Positions 1 through 5,805 of a stretch of 7,545 nucleotides of DNA are shown here, in pieces. The position numbers and the translations under genes are program-made. Where the stretch lies: NCBI GenBank assembly GCA_937967465.1, contig CALBSW010000190.1, forward strand, positions 1 to 7,545, in the 5' to 3' direction. The DNA comes from an uncultured Flavobacteriales bacterium (lineage in GTDB: Bacteria > Bacteroidota > Bacteroidia > Flavobacteriales_D > Sanyastnellaceae). The notes beneath the pieces were generated by a model, which made no database searches, was not told the origin of the DNA, and saw only the letters and a list, made by a program, of their open reading frames with translations. Position 1 is the stretch's first letter. Every line of letters starts with the position of its first letter.

Positions 1-36
1 TCTACACTCTTTCCCTACACGACGCTCTTCCGATCT
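1..36 (+). other. Illumina adapter contamination at contig end
   Basis: These bases match the 3' end of the Illumina TruSeq/P5 universal adapter (read 1 primer site), ending in the diagnostic GCTCTTCCGATCT just before genomic sequence starts at 37. Read on the minus strand it extends the neighbouring reading frame with the artefactual tail IGRASCRERV and a TAG stop at 4-2. That peptide is a well-known signature of adapter translated into protein. The stretch is a library artefact and should be trimmed. It also means the window starts at a true assembly edge. Confidence 0.98.
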
Positions 37-385
37 CCTCGGCCGCTTCCACGGCCACCGTGAGTGGCGACAAGGTCACATTCAAGAAGGCCGGACGCGC
101 CGGCGTCAATTCCACCTCCAAGCGGTTGGCCGTTTGGTATCCCACAGAGCTGAAGCTGAGGTTGACCACCCCTGGCGGCAGGCCGGTCAGCTCAAACGCC
201 CCTTCGAAATCGGTCGATGTCCCCGTGGATTCACCCTGAACCACCACCGAAACAAAAGGCAGGGGCTCTCCGGTGACCTCGTCGGTCACTTGGCCCTTGA
301 CAGAGGCCGTTTGGGAAAACCCTGAGTATGCAGTGAGGAGGAACAAAAACGCCGTGAGGAGGCGCAGAACGTATGAATGCGGCAT
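37..385 (-). CDS. Exported protein with carboxypeptidase-regulatory-like domain, 3'-truncated (possible TonB-dependent receptor N-terminus)
   Basis: Only the first 116 codons are genomic; the rest of the frame is adapter. Residues 1-25 form a signal peptide: a short polar start, a hydrophobic core (LRLLTAFLFLLTAY) and a likely cleavage near SGFSQ. From about residue 28 follows a beta-sandwich of the CarboxypepD_reg-like type, with the classic order VKGQVTDEVTGEPLPFVSVV, then a GTSTDFEGAFEL stretch and a SSVGYQT strand. In Bacteroidota this module most often sits at the N-terminus of TonB-dependent outer-membrane receptors (SusC-like), ahead of plug and barrel. It also occurs in other surface proteins, so the final function cannot be settled here. 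The ATG at 385-383 has no Shine-Dalgarno. A weak -7-like element TTCCTTTG lies on the minus strand at 409-402, with no convincing -33 box. The gene starts 56 bp after the dnaX stop on the same strand. Confidence 0.8.
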
Positions 386-405
386 GGCTCGTCTCTATGG
401 ACAAA

Positions 406-432
406 GGAACAGCCGGGAGCCCGACAGGTTCC
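406..432 (-). terminator. Imperfect hairpin after dnaX, possible weak terminator
   Basis: An imperfect inverted repeat lies between the dnaX stop and the next start on the minus strand. The outer arms are GGAAC and GTTCC, the inner arms CGG and CCG around a tetraloop, with unpaired bases between. On the minus strand it is followed by only three T residues, so termination would be weak. It may simply be chance structure in GC-rich DNA. Confidence 0.25.
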
Positions 433-441
433 CACGCCCGA

Positions 442-1230
442 TCAGCCGAGATCGAGGTCGAGGCGCTTTCGCAACACCTCCAGGGCCGGATTCTCCTCCG
501 CCCACTTGACGTAGCGGTCTTTCGGGGACAAGAAGGCCGGCGCAGCCTCCACTTCGGATACGAACACCTCCAGACCGATTTTGCCACTCCCCACCTTGGT
601 CCGAACGAAGTGCAGGAGCTCCGCAGCGCATTCCTTCAACTCCTCTGCCTGGACTTCATTGGCCACCGTGAAGCGAATCAGGGGATCTTCGAACACCAGC
701 TCTCCACCCGACAGCGTCGCGGCCATTCCGACCTTGTTCTGGCCGCGAAGATGCGCGCCCAGGGCTGCCCATGCTTCCCGCACGGCTGACTCATCATACG
801 CCCCCTCCAAATGGGAGGTGTCGGACAATTCAATGGCCCCCTCCTCCTTCTTTTCTTCCACCTCGACCAGCATGCTCTTCCCGCCGAGCAGCGCAGCGAG
901 GTTGCCGGTTGGGGCCTCAGCCTTCTTCGGGCGCCCCAGCGTGATGGCCAAGTCCGCATCCAATTCCTGCGTTTCGTCTGCCCCTTGCTTGGCCTGCGGC
1001 TTTGTGATCTCAGGAGCGGCGGCCTCGTCTGGTGCTTCCGCGGGCGGCGGCGCAGCGGCTTGAGGTGCCGGACTGCCCGCTTCGGCCGTGGGAACCGTCT
1101 CCACCACGGGCGCCGTCTGTGGCTTCTGTGGCGCCGGAGCAGGAGAGGAAGACACAGCCTCCTCCCGGGCCACCGGAATGGGGGCCTTCAAAGCAGCCTC
1201 GATTTCCCAACCGAGGATGGGAATCAGCTC
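442..1230 (-). CDS. dnaX: DNA polymerase III tau-specific C-terminal region of dnaX (+1 frame)
   Basis: This 262-codon frame continues dnaX after the A10 tract and ends at a TGA at 444-442. It starts in phase with GAGCTGATTCCC at 1230. It is +1 relative to the upstream frame, so it is joined if one A is lost (A9) or two are gained (A12). The product begins ELIPILGWEIEAALK, runs through a Pro/Ala-rich flexible linker of roughly 80 residues, then a charged stretch. It ends in a folded domain with the PKDRYVKWAEENPAL motif, which matches the form I recall for tau C-termini in Bacteroidota. In known systems the tau tail binds the polymerase alpha subunit and the DnaB helicase, coupling the clamp loader to the replisome. 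The joined protein would be about 623 residues, close to E. coli tau (643). A TTG at 1191 could be taken as an independent start, but continuity of homology across the tract argues against a separate gene. Confidence 0.88.
   Translation of the reverse strand, partial: ELIPILGWEIEAALKAPIPVAREEAVSSSPAPAPQKPQTAPVVETVPTAEAGSPAPQAAAPPPAEAPDEAAAPEITKPQAKQGADETQELDADLAITLGRPKKAEAPTGNLAALLGGKSMLVEVEEKKEEGAIELSDTSHLEGAYDESAVREAWAALGAHLRGQNKVGMAATLSGGELVFEDPLIRFTVANEVQAEELKECAAELLHFVRTKVGSGKIGLEVFVSEVEAAPAFLSPKDRYVKWAEENPALEVLRKRLDLDLG
1201..1225 (-). promoter_or_regulatory. Stem-loop downstream of dnaX slippery tract
   Basis: On the minus strand GATTCCCA (1225-1218) can pair with TGGGAAATC (1209-1201). 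This forms eight base pairs with one bulged A and an eight-base loop TCCTCGGT. It starts six bases after the A10 tract, a spacing typical of stimulatory hairpins at programmed ribosomal frameshift sites such as E. coli dnaX. The pairing is seen in the sequence; a role in frameshifting is inference. The stem is only moderately GC-rich. Confidence 0.45.
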
Positions 1231-2314
1231 ATTTTTTTTTTGCTCCCTCGGCAGCGTTTGCTTCCTGGGAGCCGATGCGCATCAGCATCAATTCGACCAG
1301 CAGCCGTGGATGCCGCGACACCCTGTATTGCTGGTCGGCCTCGTTGGCGTGGCCGATGGCCGCCACCAAGAAATGCAAGCTGCACCTACGGGCCTGCTCT
1401 CCGAAGCGGTCTGCGACCGTGGCGCCTGCCTCCATGAGAGAGAGGGTCGCCTCGTCTTTGCAGACCATGAGGTTGCGGAGGTGCTGCCCCAGACCGGTCA
1501 CAAAGTGGTGCGCATCAAAGCCCGCTGCCACCACTTCTTCCAACTGCAGGAGCATGTCGCCGATGCGTCCTTCAAGTCCAGCATCGACCACATTGAAGTA
1601 GACATCGTGCCCCAACACGTTGAGGTGGCGGGTCACGGCGGCATAGGTCACCCCTTCTGCGCTGGAGGCCACCATTTGATCAAAAATGCTCAAGGCATCC
1701 CGCATGGCACCGTCTGCCCGTTGCGCGATGACGTTCAGGGCTTCCGGCTCGGTGTGCACGCCTTCTTTCTCTGCGACGAAGGCGAGGTGGTCGGCGATGT
1801 CCCGGGTGGTGATCCGGCGGAAGTCATAGATCTGACACCGGGAGAGGATGGTCGGCAGAATCTTGTGCTTCTCGGTCGTGGCGAGAATGAACACGGCGTG
1901 CTTCGGCGGCTCCTCCAAGGTTTTCAGGAACGCGTTGAACGCATCCTTGGACAACATGTGCACCTCGTCGATGACATACACCTTGTATTGACCATCCTGC
2001 GGAGGGATGCGGACCTGGTCAATGATGCTTCGGATGTGCTCGACCCCGTTGTTCGAGGCGGCGTCCAATTCAAAGACGTTGAAGCTCCGTTCGGCCTGCT
2101 CGGTGGTGAACCCGTTGATGGCGTTGGCAAAAATCCGAGCGCAGGTCGTCTTGCCGACCCCTCGGGGCCCACAAAAGAGGTACGCTTGCGCGATTTGCCC
2201 GGACTCAATGCTGTGGCGAAGGGTGTCGGTAATGGACTTCTGCCCCACCACCGTTTCCCAGGTGGTCGGACGGTACTTCCGTGCAGAGACGAGAAAGTTG
2301 CTCCCTTCAGCCAT
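1229..2314 (-). CDS. dnaX: DNA polymerase III subunit gamma/tau, clamp-loader core (short form)
   Basis: This is the AAA+ ATPase of the clamp loader, which opens the beta clamp and places it on primed DNA. The 361-residue frame carries Walker A GPRGVGKTT (49-57), Walker B VYVIDEVHM (112-120, D116/E117), sensor 1 ATTE (145-148), the SRC arginine-finger motif (158-160) and sensor 2 GAMRDAL (202-208). A clamp-loader oligomerisation domain follows to about residue 350. It ends with AKKK-stop in the A10 tract, right at the end of domain III, so the short product resembles E. coli gamma. The four cysteines of the usual zinc module between Walker A and ELDAAS are absent; the segment there is short (ANAINGFTTEQAERSFNVFELDAAS). 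The ATG at 2314 has no Shine-Dalgarno, and the start MAEGSNFLVSARKYRP fits the family. The tau tail continues in another frame from 1230 down to 442. The gene is divergent from rpsF; I could not identify its promoter confidently. Confidence 0.97.
   Translation of the reverse strand: MAEGSNFLVSARKYRPTTWETVVGQKSITDTLRHSIESGQIAQAYLFCGPRGVGKTTCARIFANAINGFTTEQAERSFNVFELDAASNNGVEHIRSIIDQVRIPPQDGQYKVYVIDEVHMLSKDAFNAFLKTLEEPPKHAVFILATTEKHKILPTILSRCQIYDFRRITTRDIADHLAFVAEKEGVHTEPEALNVIAQRADGAMRDALSIFDQMVASSAEGVTYAAVTRHLNVLGHDVYFNVVDAGLEGRIGDMLLQLEEVVAAGFDAHHFVTGLGQHLRNLMVCKDEATLSLMEAGATVADRFGEQARRCSLHFLVAAIGHANEADQQYRVSRHPRLLVELMLMRIGSQEANAAEGAKKK
1232..1241 (-). other. A10 slippery tract in dnaX (probable programmed slippage site)
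   Basis: On the coding (minus) strand the dnaX message reads GAG GGA GCA AAA AAA AAA TGA, with ten consecutive A residues. The zero frame stops at once. The -1 frame reads ATG AGC TGA and stops after two codons. Only the +1 (or -2) frame stays open, into the tau tail. E. coli dnaX uses ribosomal slippage on A AAA AAG, and Thermus dnaX uses transcriptional slippage on a run of nine A residues to make two products. The same is inferred here. An assembly or PCR error in homopolymer length (true A9) is the main alternative, but a tract of either length would be slippage-prone. Confidence 0.8.
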
Positions 2315-2420
2315 GGGTCAAAGGTGCGGCTTGGCCCGGAAAACCCGGTGGTCCAATTTTGCACAGGACACCCACATTTCGCCGAAAGCATCCCCTTGTG
2401 AGCGAATCGTGGAGGGACCT

Positions 2421-2452
2421 CTTGCGAAGCGACGTGCTTTGACGTAGATTTG
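2421..2452 (+). promoter_or_regulatory. Bacteroidota-type promoter for rpsF-rpsR-rplI
   Basis: TAGATTTG at 2445-2452 fits the Bacteroidota -7 consensus TAnnTTTG exactly. A CTTG at 2421-2424, twenty bases upstream, fits the -33 TTG/TTTG element. Transcription would begin around 2457-2460, leaving a leader of about 15-18 bases before the rpsF ATG. No long leader for S6/S18-mediated feedback is visible. The assignment is by motif only. Confidence 0.55.
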
Positions 2453-2474
2453 CGCCCCCTTTTGCGTACAGCAC

Positions 2475-2855
2475 ATGTTCCGGAATCGATACGAAACGGT
2501 CTTCATCATCACTCCCGTCCTCTCTGACGAGCAGACGAAGGAAGTGGTCAAGAAGTTCAAGGACCTCCTCAAAGACAAGGGAGCCAACATCACCCATGAG
2601 GAGAACTGGGGCATGCGAAAGCTTGCCTACCCCATCCAGAAGAAGTCCACGGGCTTCTACTACTTGGTGGAATTCGACGCTGAGCCGTCGGTGATCCTTC
2701 CCTTCGAGACGGAATTCCGTCGCGACGAGCGGATCATCCGCTTCTTGACCACCAAGATGGACAAGAACCACATCGAATTCGCTGAAAGCCGCCGCGACCG
2801 CGAGTCGGACCGCCGCGAGAAGCCGAAGCAATCCACTGCTGAGGCCCAAGCCTGA
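2475..2855 (+). CDS. rpsF: 30S ribosomal protein bS6
   Basis: bS6 binds 16S rRNA in the platform of the small subunit together with bS18. The 126-residue product shows the family pattern: the first strand RYETVFIITP (5-14), the central signature WGMRKLAYPI (45-54) with the strand GFYYLVEFDA (60-69), and RRDERIIRFLTTK (82-94). The last 25 or so residues are a charged Arg/Glu/Ser tail, common and variable in bS6. The first gene of rpsF-rpsR-rplI, it starts about 16 bases after the predicted transcription start. The sequence before the ATG (TGCGTACAGCAC) has no Shine-Dalgarno. No ssb or priB lies between rpsF and rpsR, unlike in Firmicutes (ssb) or enterobacteria (priB). Confidence 0.98.
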   Translation: MFRNRYETVFIITPVLSDEQTKEVVKKFKDLLKDKGANITHEENWGMRKLAYPIQKKSTGFYYLVEFDAEPSVILPFETEFRRDERIIRFLTTKMDKNHIEFAESRRDRESDRREKPKQSTAEAQA

Positions 2856-2875
2856 ACGCCCTAAAGTCCACTGAC

Positions 2876-3142
2876 ATGGCTGACAACAAGAACGTGCGTT
2901 ACCTGAACCCGATCGCGATTGACACCAAGAGCGAGCGCTACTGCCGTTTCCGCGAGAAAGGATTCAAGTACATCGATTACAAGGATGCAGACTTCCTCCT
3001 GATGCTGGTCAACGAGCAAGGCAAGATTTTGCCCCGCCGCTTGACAGGCACCAGCCTGAAGTACCAGCGCCGCGTCGGCAAGGCCATCAAGAAGGCCCGC
3101 CACCTCGCGCTGCTCCCCTACCTCGCTGACCAGTTGCGCTGA
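2876..3142 (+). CDS. rpsR: 30S ribosomal protein bS18
   Basis: bS18 forms a heterodimer with bS6 on the 30S platform near the mRNA exit and the 16S rRNA 3' end. The 88-residue protein has YCRFREKGFKYIDYKD (22-37) and the near-invariant block KILPRRLTGTSLKYQRR (50-66), ending with KKARHLALLPYLADQLR. Length and motifs are normal for the family. It begins 20 bases after the rpsF stop and is surely co-transcribed. No Shine-Dalgarno precedes the ATG (CTAAAGTCCACTGAC). Confidence 0.98.
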   Translation: MADNKNVRYLNPIAIDTKSERYCRFREKGFKYIDYKDADFLLMLVNEQGKILPRRLTGTSLKYQRRVGKAIKKARHLALLPYLADQLR

Positions 3143-3162
3143 GCAACCCAATACACCGCGAC

Positions 3163-3609
3163 ATGGACGTGATTCTCAAGCAGGACGTCGAGCGCCTGGG
3201 CGCCAAGAACGACATCGTGACCGTCAAGACCGGTTACGCCCGCAACTACCTCATTCCCCAAGGCTTCGCCATTGTGGCCACTGACAGTGCGCGCAAGGTG
3301 GTGGCCGAGACCATCCGCCAGCAGTCCCACAAAGCCGTCAAGGCGCTGGAGGACGCCAAGGCTTTGGCCGAGAAGATGTCGGGAGTGTCCGTGAAAATCG
3401 GCGCCAAGGCCGGCGAAAGCGGCAAGATTTTTGGTTCCGTCAACACCATTCAGGTGGCGGAAGCCCTTGCGGCCGCTGGTCACCCAGTGGAGCGCAAGAA
3501 CATCGACCTCGGTACGGAGACCGTCCGCGACCTGGGCAGCTACACCGCCAAGGTGAAACTCCACAAAGAGGTGACCGCAGAGGTGACCTTCGAAGTGGTG
3601 GCTGAATAA
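3163..3609 (+). CDS. rplI: 50S ribosomal protein bL9
   Basis: bL9 binds 23S rRNA near the base of the L1 stalk and projects an elongated two-domain protein that helps limit frameshifting and keep ribosomes spaced. The 148-residue product has the N-terminal rRNA-binding domain with the L9 signature (G13, N16, G24-Y25, N28-Y29-L30, G34). A charged connecting helix (about 41-75) follows, then a C-terminal domain from about 78, with GKIFGSVNTIQVAEAL and a terminal strand VTAEVTFEVVAE. It starts 20 bases after rpsR and ends the operon, with a strong terminator 31 bases beyond the stop. Confidence 0.98.
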   Translation: MDVILKQDVERLGAKNDIVTVKTGYARNYLIPQGFAIVATDSARKVVAETIRQQSHKAVKALEDAKALAEKMSGVSVKIGAKAGESGKIFGSVNTIQVAEALAAAGHPVERKNIDLGTETVRDLGSYTAKVKLHKEVTAEVTFEVVAE

Positions 3610-3640
3610 CATTCTCCTCCCGAAAGGGACCACAGGAAAC

Positions 3641-3666
3641 AAAAGGGGGCGCTGCCCCCTTTTTTT
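3641..3666 (+). terminator. Rho-independent terminator of the rpsF-rpsR-rplI operon
   Basis: A perfect stem GGGGGC (3645-3650) and GCCCCC (3654-3659) encloses a three-base loop GCT and is followed by seven T residues (3660-3666). AAAA at 3641-3644 can extend the stem with the first four T residues to ten base pairs. This is a textbook intrinsic terminator 31 bases after the rplI stop. It ends only 18 bases before the uvrB ATG, so uvrB needs read-through or a promoter packed into the same stretch. TTTTTTTG at 3660-3667 resembles the -7 box with one mismatch, but I see no -33 partner. Confidence 0.93.
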
Positions 3667-3684
3667 GTGTCTGCAACCGCCGCC

Positions 3685-5727
3685 ATGTCGTCGTTCAAAC
3701 TCCACAGCGAATTCAAGCCCACCGGCGATCAGCCCGAAGCCATCCGACAGCTGGTCGAGGGGCTCGTTGCAGGGCTGCCCCACCAGGTGCTGCTCGGCGT
3801 CACCGGATCGGGCAAGACCTTTTCCATTGCGAACGTCATCGAGCAGAGCCAACGCCCGACGCTGGTCCTGAGCCACAACAAGACCCTCGCGTCCCAGCTG
3901 TACAGCGAGTTCAAGGAGTTCTTCCCCGACAACCTCGTCGAGTATTTCGTCAGCTACTACGACTACTACCAACCCGAAGCCTACATCCCGTCGAGCGGCA
4001 CGTACATCGAGAAGGACCTCGCCATCAATGAGGAGATTGAGAAGCTCCGGCTTTCCGCCACATCCGCCTTGCTGAGCGGACGACGCGACGTCATCGTGGT
4101 GGCCTCCATCAGCTGCATCTACGGCATTGGCAACCCGGTGGAATTCCACAAGAGCGTCATCGAAGTGAAGGTGGGGCAGGTGATCAGCCGCAACGCCCTC
4201 TTGCACCGGCTCGTGGAAAGCCTCTACCACCGGACACGGGGTGAATTCAACCGCGGCTCTTTCCGCGTCAATGGCGATGTGGTGGACGTGTTCCTCGCCT
4301 ATGCGGACCACGCTGTCCGCATCCACTTCTGGGGCAATGAGATCGAACGCATCGAAACCATCGATCCCGAGCAGGGCACCACACTGCACACCTTCGAGTC
4401 GCTGCGCATCTATCCCGCCAACCTCTTCGTGACCGGCAAGGAGACCCTGCACCAATGCATCTGGGAGATCCAGCAGGACATGGCCAAGCAGGTCCAATGG
4501 TTCAACGAGCAGGGCCGGTTCATCGAAGGCAAACGCCTGGAGGAGCGGACGACGCACGACCTGGAGATGATGCGGGAGCTGGGATTCTGCAGTGGCATCG
4601 AGAATTACAGCCGCTATTTCGACCGCCGTCAGCCCGGACAGCGCCCTTTCTGCCTGCTGGACTACTTCTCGGACGATTTCCTCCTTGTGGTGGACGAGAG
4701 CCACGTGACCGTGCCGCAGGTCGGGGCCATGTACGGCGGAGACCGGTCGCGCAAAGTCTCGCTCGTGGAACACGGATTCCGCCTGCCTTCTGCCTTGGAC
4801 AATCGCCCCTTGAAGGACGATGAATTCGAGGGCATGATCCACCAGACCATCTATGTGAGCGCGACGCCAGCCGACTATGAGTTGGAGAAGAGCGAGGGCG
4901 TGGTGGTCGAGCAATTGATTCGGCCCACCGGCCTGCTCGACCCCCCCATTGAAGTGCGCCCCTGCAAGAACCAGGTGGACGACCTGATTGGAGAGATCCG
5001 CAAGACGCTGGACATGGGCGACCGCGTTCTCGTCACCACACTCACCAAGCGCATGGCCGAGGAGTTGTCTCGCTACCTGGACCGCCTGCGCATCTCCTGC
5101 GCCTACATCCACAGCGATGTCAAGACACTCGACCGCATCGAGATCATTCGGAACCTGCGAGAGGGTGTCATCGATGTGCTGGTGGGGGTCAACCTGCTCC
5201 GGGAGGGACTCGACCTGCCGGAGGTGTCCCTGGTGGCCGTCATGGACGCCGACAAGGAAGGCTTCCTCCGTTCCAATCGCTCCCTGACCCAGACCGCGGG
5301 ACGCGCGGCGCGAAACGTGAATGGCCGGGTGTTGATGTACGCCGACAAGGTGACCGATTCCATGGCGCAGACCATCGAGGAGACCGCCCGCCGACGCGAA
5401 AAGCAAGAGGCCTACAATGCCGAGCACGGCTTGGTGCCAGTGCAAGTCAAGCGCACCAAAAAGACGGTGTTCGAGCAGAGCGAGCTCATTGAAGACCGAC
5501 CGAGCCCCATGGCCGCCGAACCAGCCGCGAGCGGAGCCGGGATTCTGTCCGACCCCGTGGTCGCAGGCTACATCGCAGCACAGGACCTCAAGGCCATGGA
5601 GAAGCTCATCGCCCGGACCAAGCGCGAGATGGAGCGCGCCGCCAAGGAGCTCGCCTTCATGGATGCAGCCCGACTGCGCGACGAATTGTTTGCACTTCAG
5701 GACGCAGCCAAGGACTGGACCGCCTGA
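3685..5727 (+). CDS. uvrB: Excinuclease ABC subunit B (UvrB)
   Basis: UvrB is the damage-verification helicase of nucleotide excision repair. It is loaded by UvrA and then recruits UvrC for dual incision. The product is 680 residues (E. coli 673). In order it shows the start FKLHSEFKPTGDQPEAI, Walker A GVTGSGKT (38-45), the damage-probing beta-hairpin with YYDYYQPEAYIPSSGTYIEKD (91-111), the Walker B-like VVDESH (335-340), helicase motif VI QTAGRAAR (536-543) and a C-terminal UVR domain (about 634-680) for UvrC contact. All key motifs are intact. An in-frame GTG at 3667 would add six residues, but it sits against the terminator U-tract and adds nothing conserved, so ATG 3685 is preferred. There is no Shine-Dalgarno. 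The gene stands alone between a terminator and a secreted protease gene. Confidence 0.98.
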   Translation: MSSFKLHSEFKPTGDQPEAIRQLVEGLVAGLPHQVLLGVTGSGKTFSIANVIEQSQRPTLVLSHNKTLASQLYSEFKEFFPDNLVEYFVSYYDYYQPEAYIPSSGTYIEKDLAINEEIEKLRLSATSALLSGRRDVIVVASISCIYGIGNPVEFHKSVIEVKVGQVISRNALLHRLVESLYHRTRGEFNRGSFRVNGDVVDVFLAYADHAVRIHFWGNEIERIETIDPEQGTTLHTFESLRIYPANLFVTGKETLHQCIWEIQQDMAKQVQWFNEQGRFIEGKRLEERTTHDLEMMRELGFCSGIENYSRYFDRRQPGQRPFCLLDYFSDDFLLVVDESHVTVPQVGAMYGGDRSRKVSLVEHGFRLPSALDNRPLKDDEFEGMIHQTIYVSATPADYELEKSEGVVVEQLIRPTGLLDPPIEVRPCKNQVDDLIGEIRKTLDMGDRVLVTTLTKRMAEELSRYLDRLRISCAYIHSDVKTLDRIEIIRNLREGVIDVLVGVNLLREGLDLPEVSLVAVMDADKEGFLRSNRSLTQTAGRAARNVNGRVLMYADKVTDSMAQTIEETARRREKQEAYNAEHGLVPVQVKRTKKTVFEQSELIEDRPSPMAAEPAASGAGILSDPVVAGYIAAQDLKAMEKLIARTKREMERAAKELAFMDAARLRDELFALQDAAKDWTA

Positions 5728-5805
5728 ACCCGGCCTTTGTGTGCCACCTTGCAACCTGAGAAGCGGCATCTGCGTCCTTCTCCTGCCTGTATTGAAACCT
5801 GACCC

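Noticed and set aside
442..1191. The tau C-terminal region as an independent gene starting at TTG 1191
   Set aside because: The frame is open upstream to the A10 tract, the encoded domain is the tau tail, and no separate start signal is visible. A slippage-joined dnaX explains it better.
1088..2401. A 437-codon open frame on the plus strand opposite dnaX
   Set aside because: The dnaX motifs on the minus strand are unambiguous, and this frame has no recognisable domain.
2438..2441. TTTG as the -33 element of the rpsF promoter
   Set aside because: It is only three bases from the -7 box; the CTTG at 2421-2424 has the proper spacing.
3667..3687. GTG at 3667 as the uvrB start
   Set aside because: It abuts the terminator U-tract and would add six non-conserved residues. 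ATG 3685 fits the family N-terminus.
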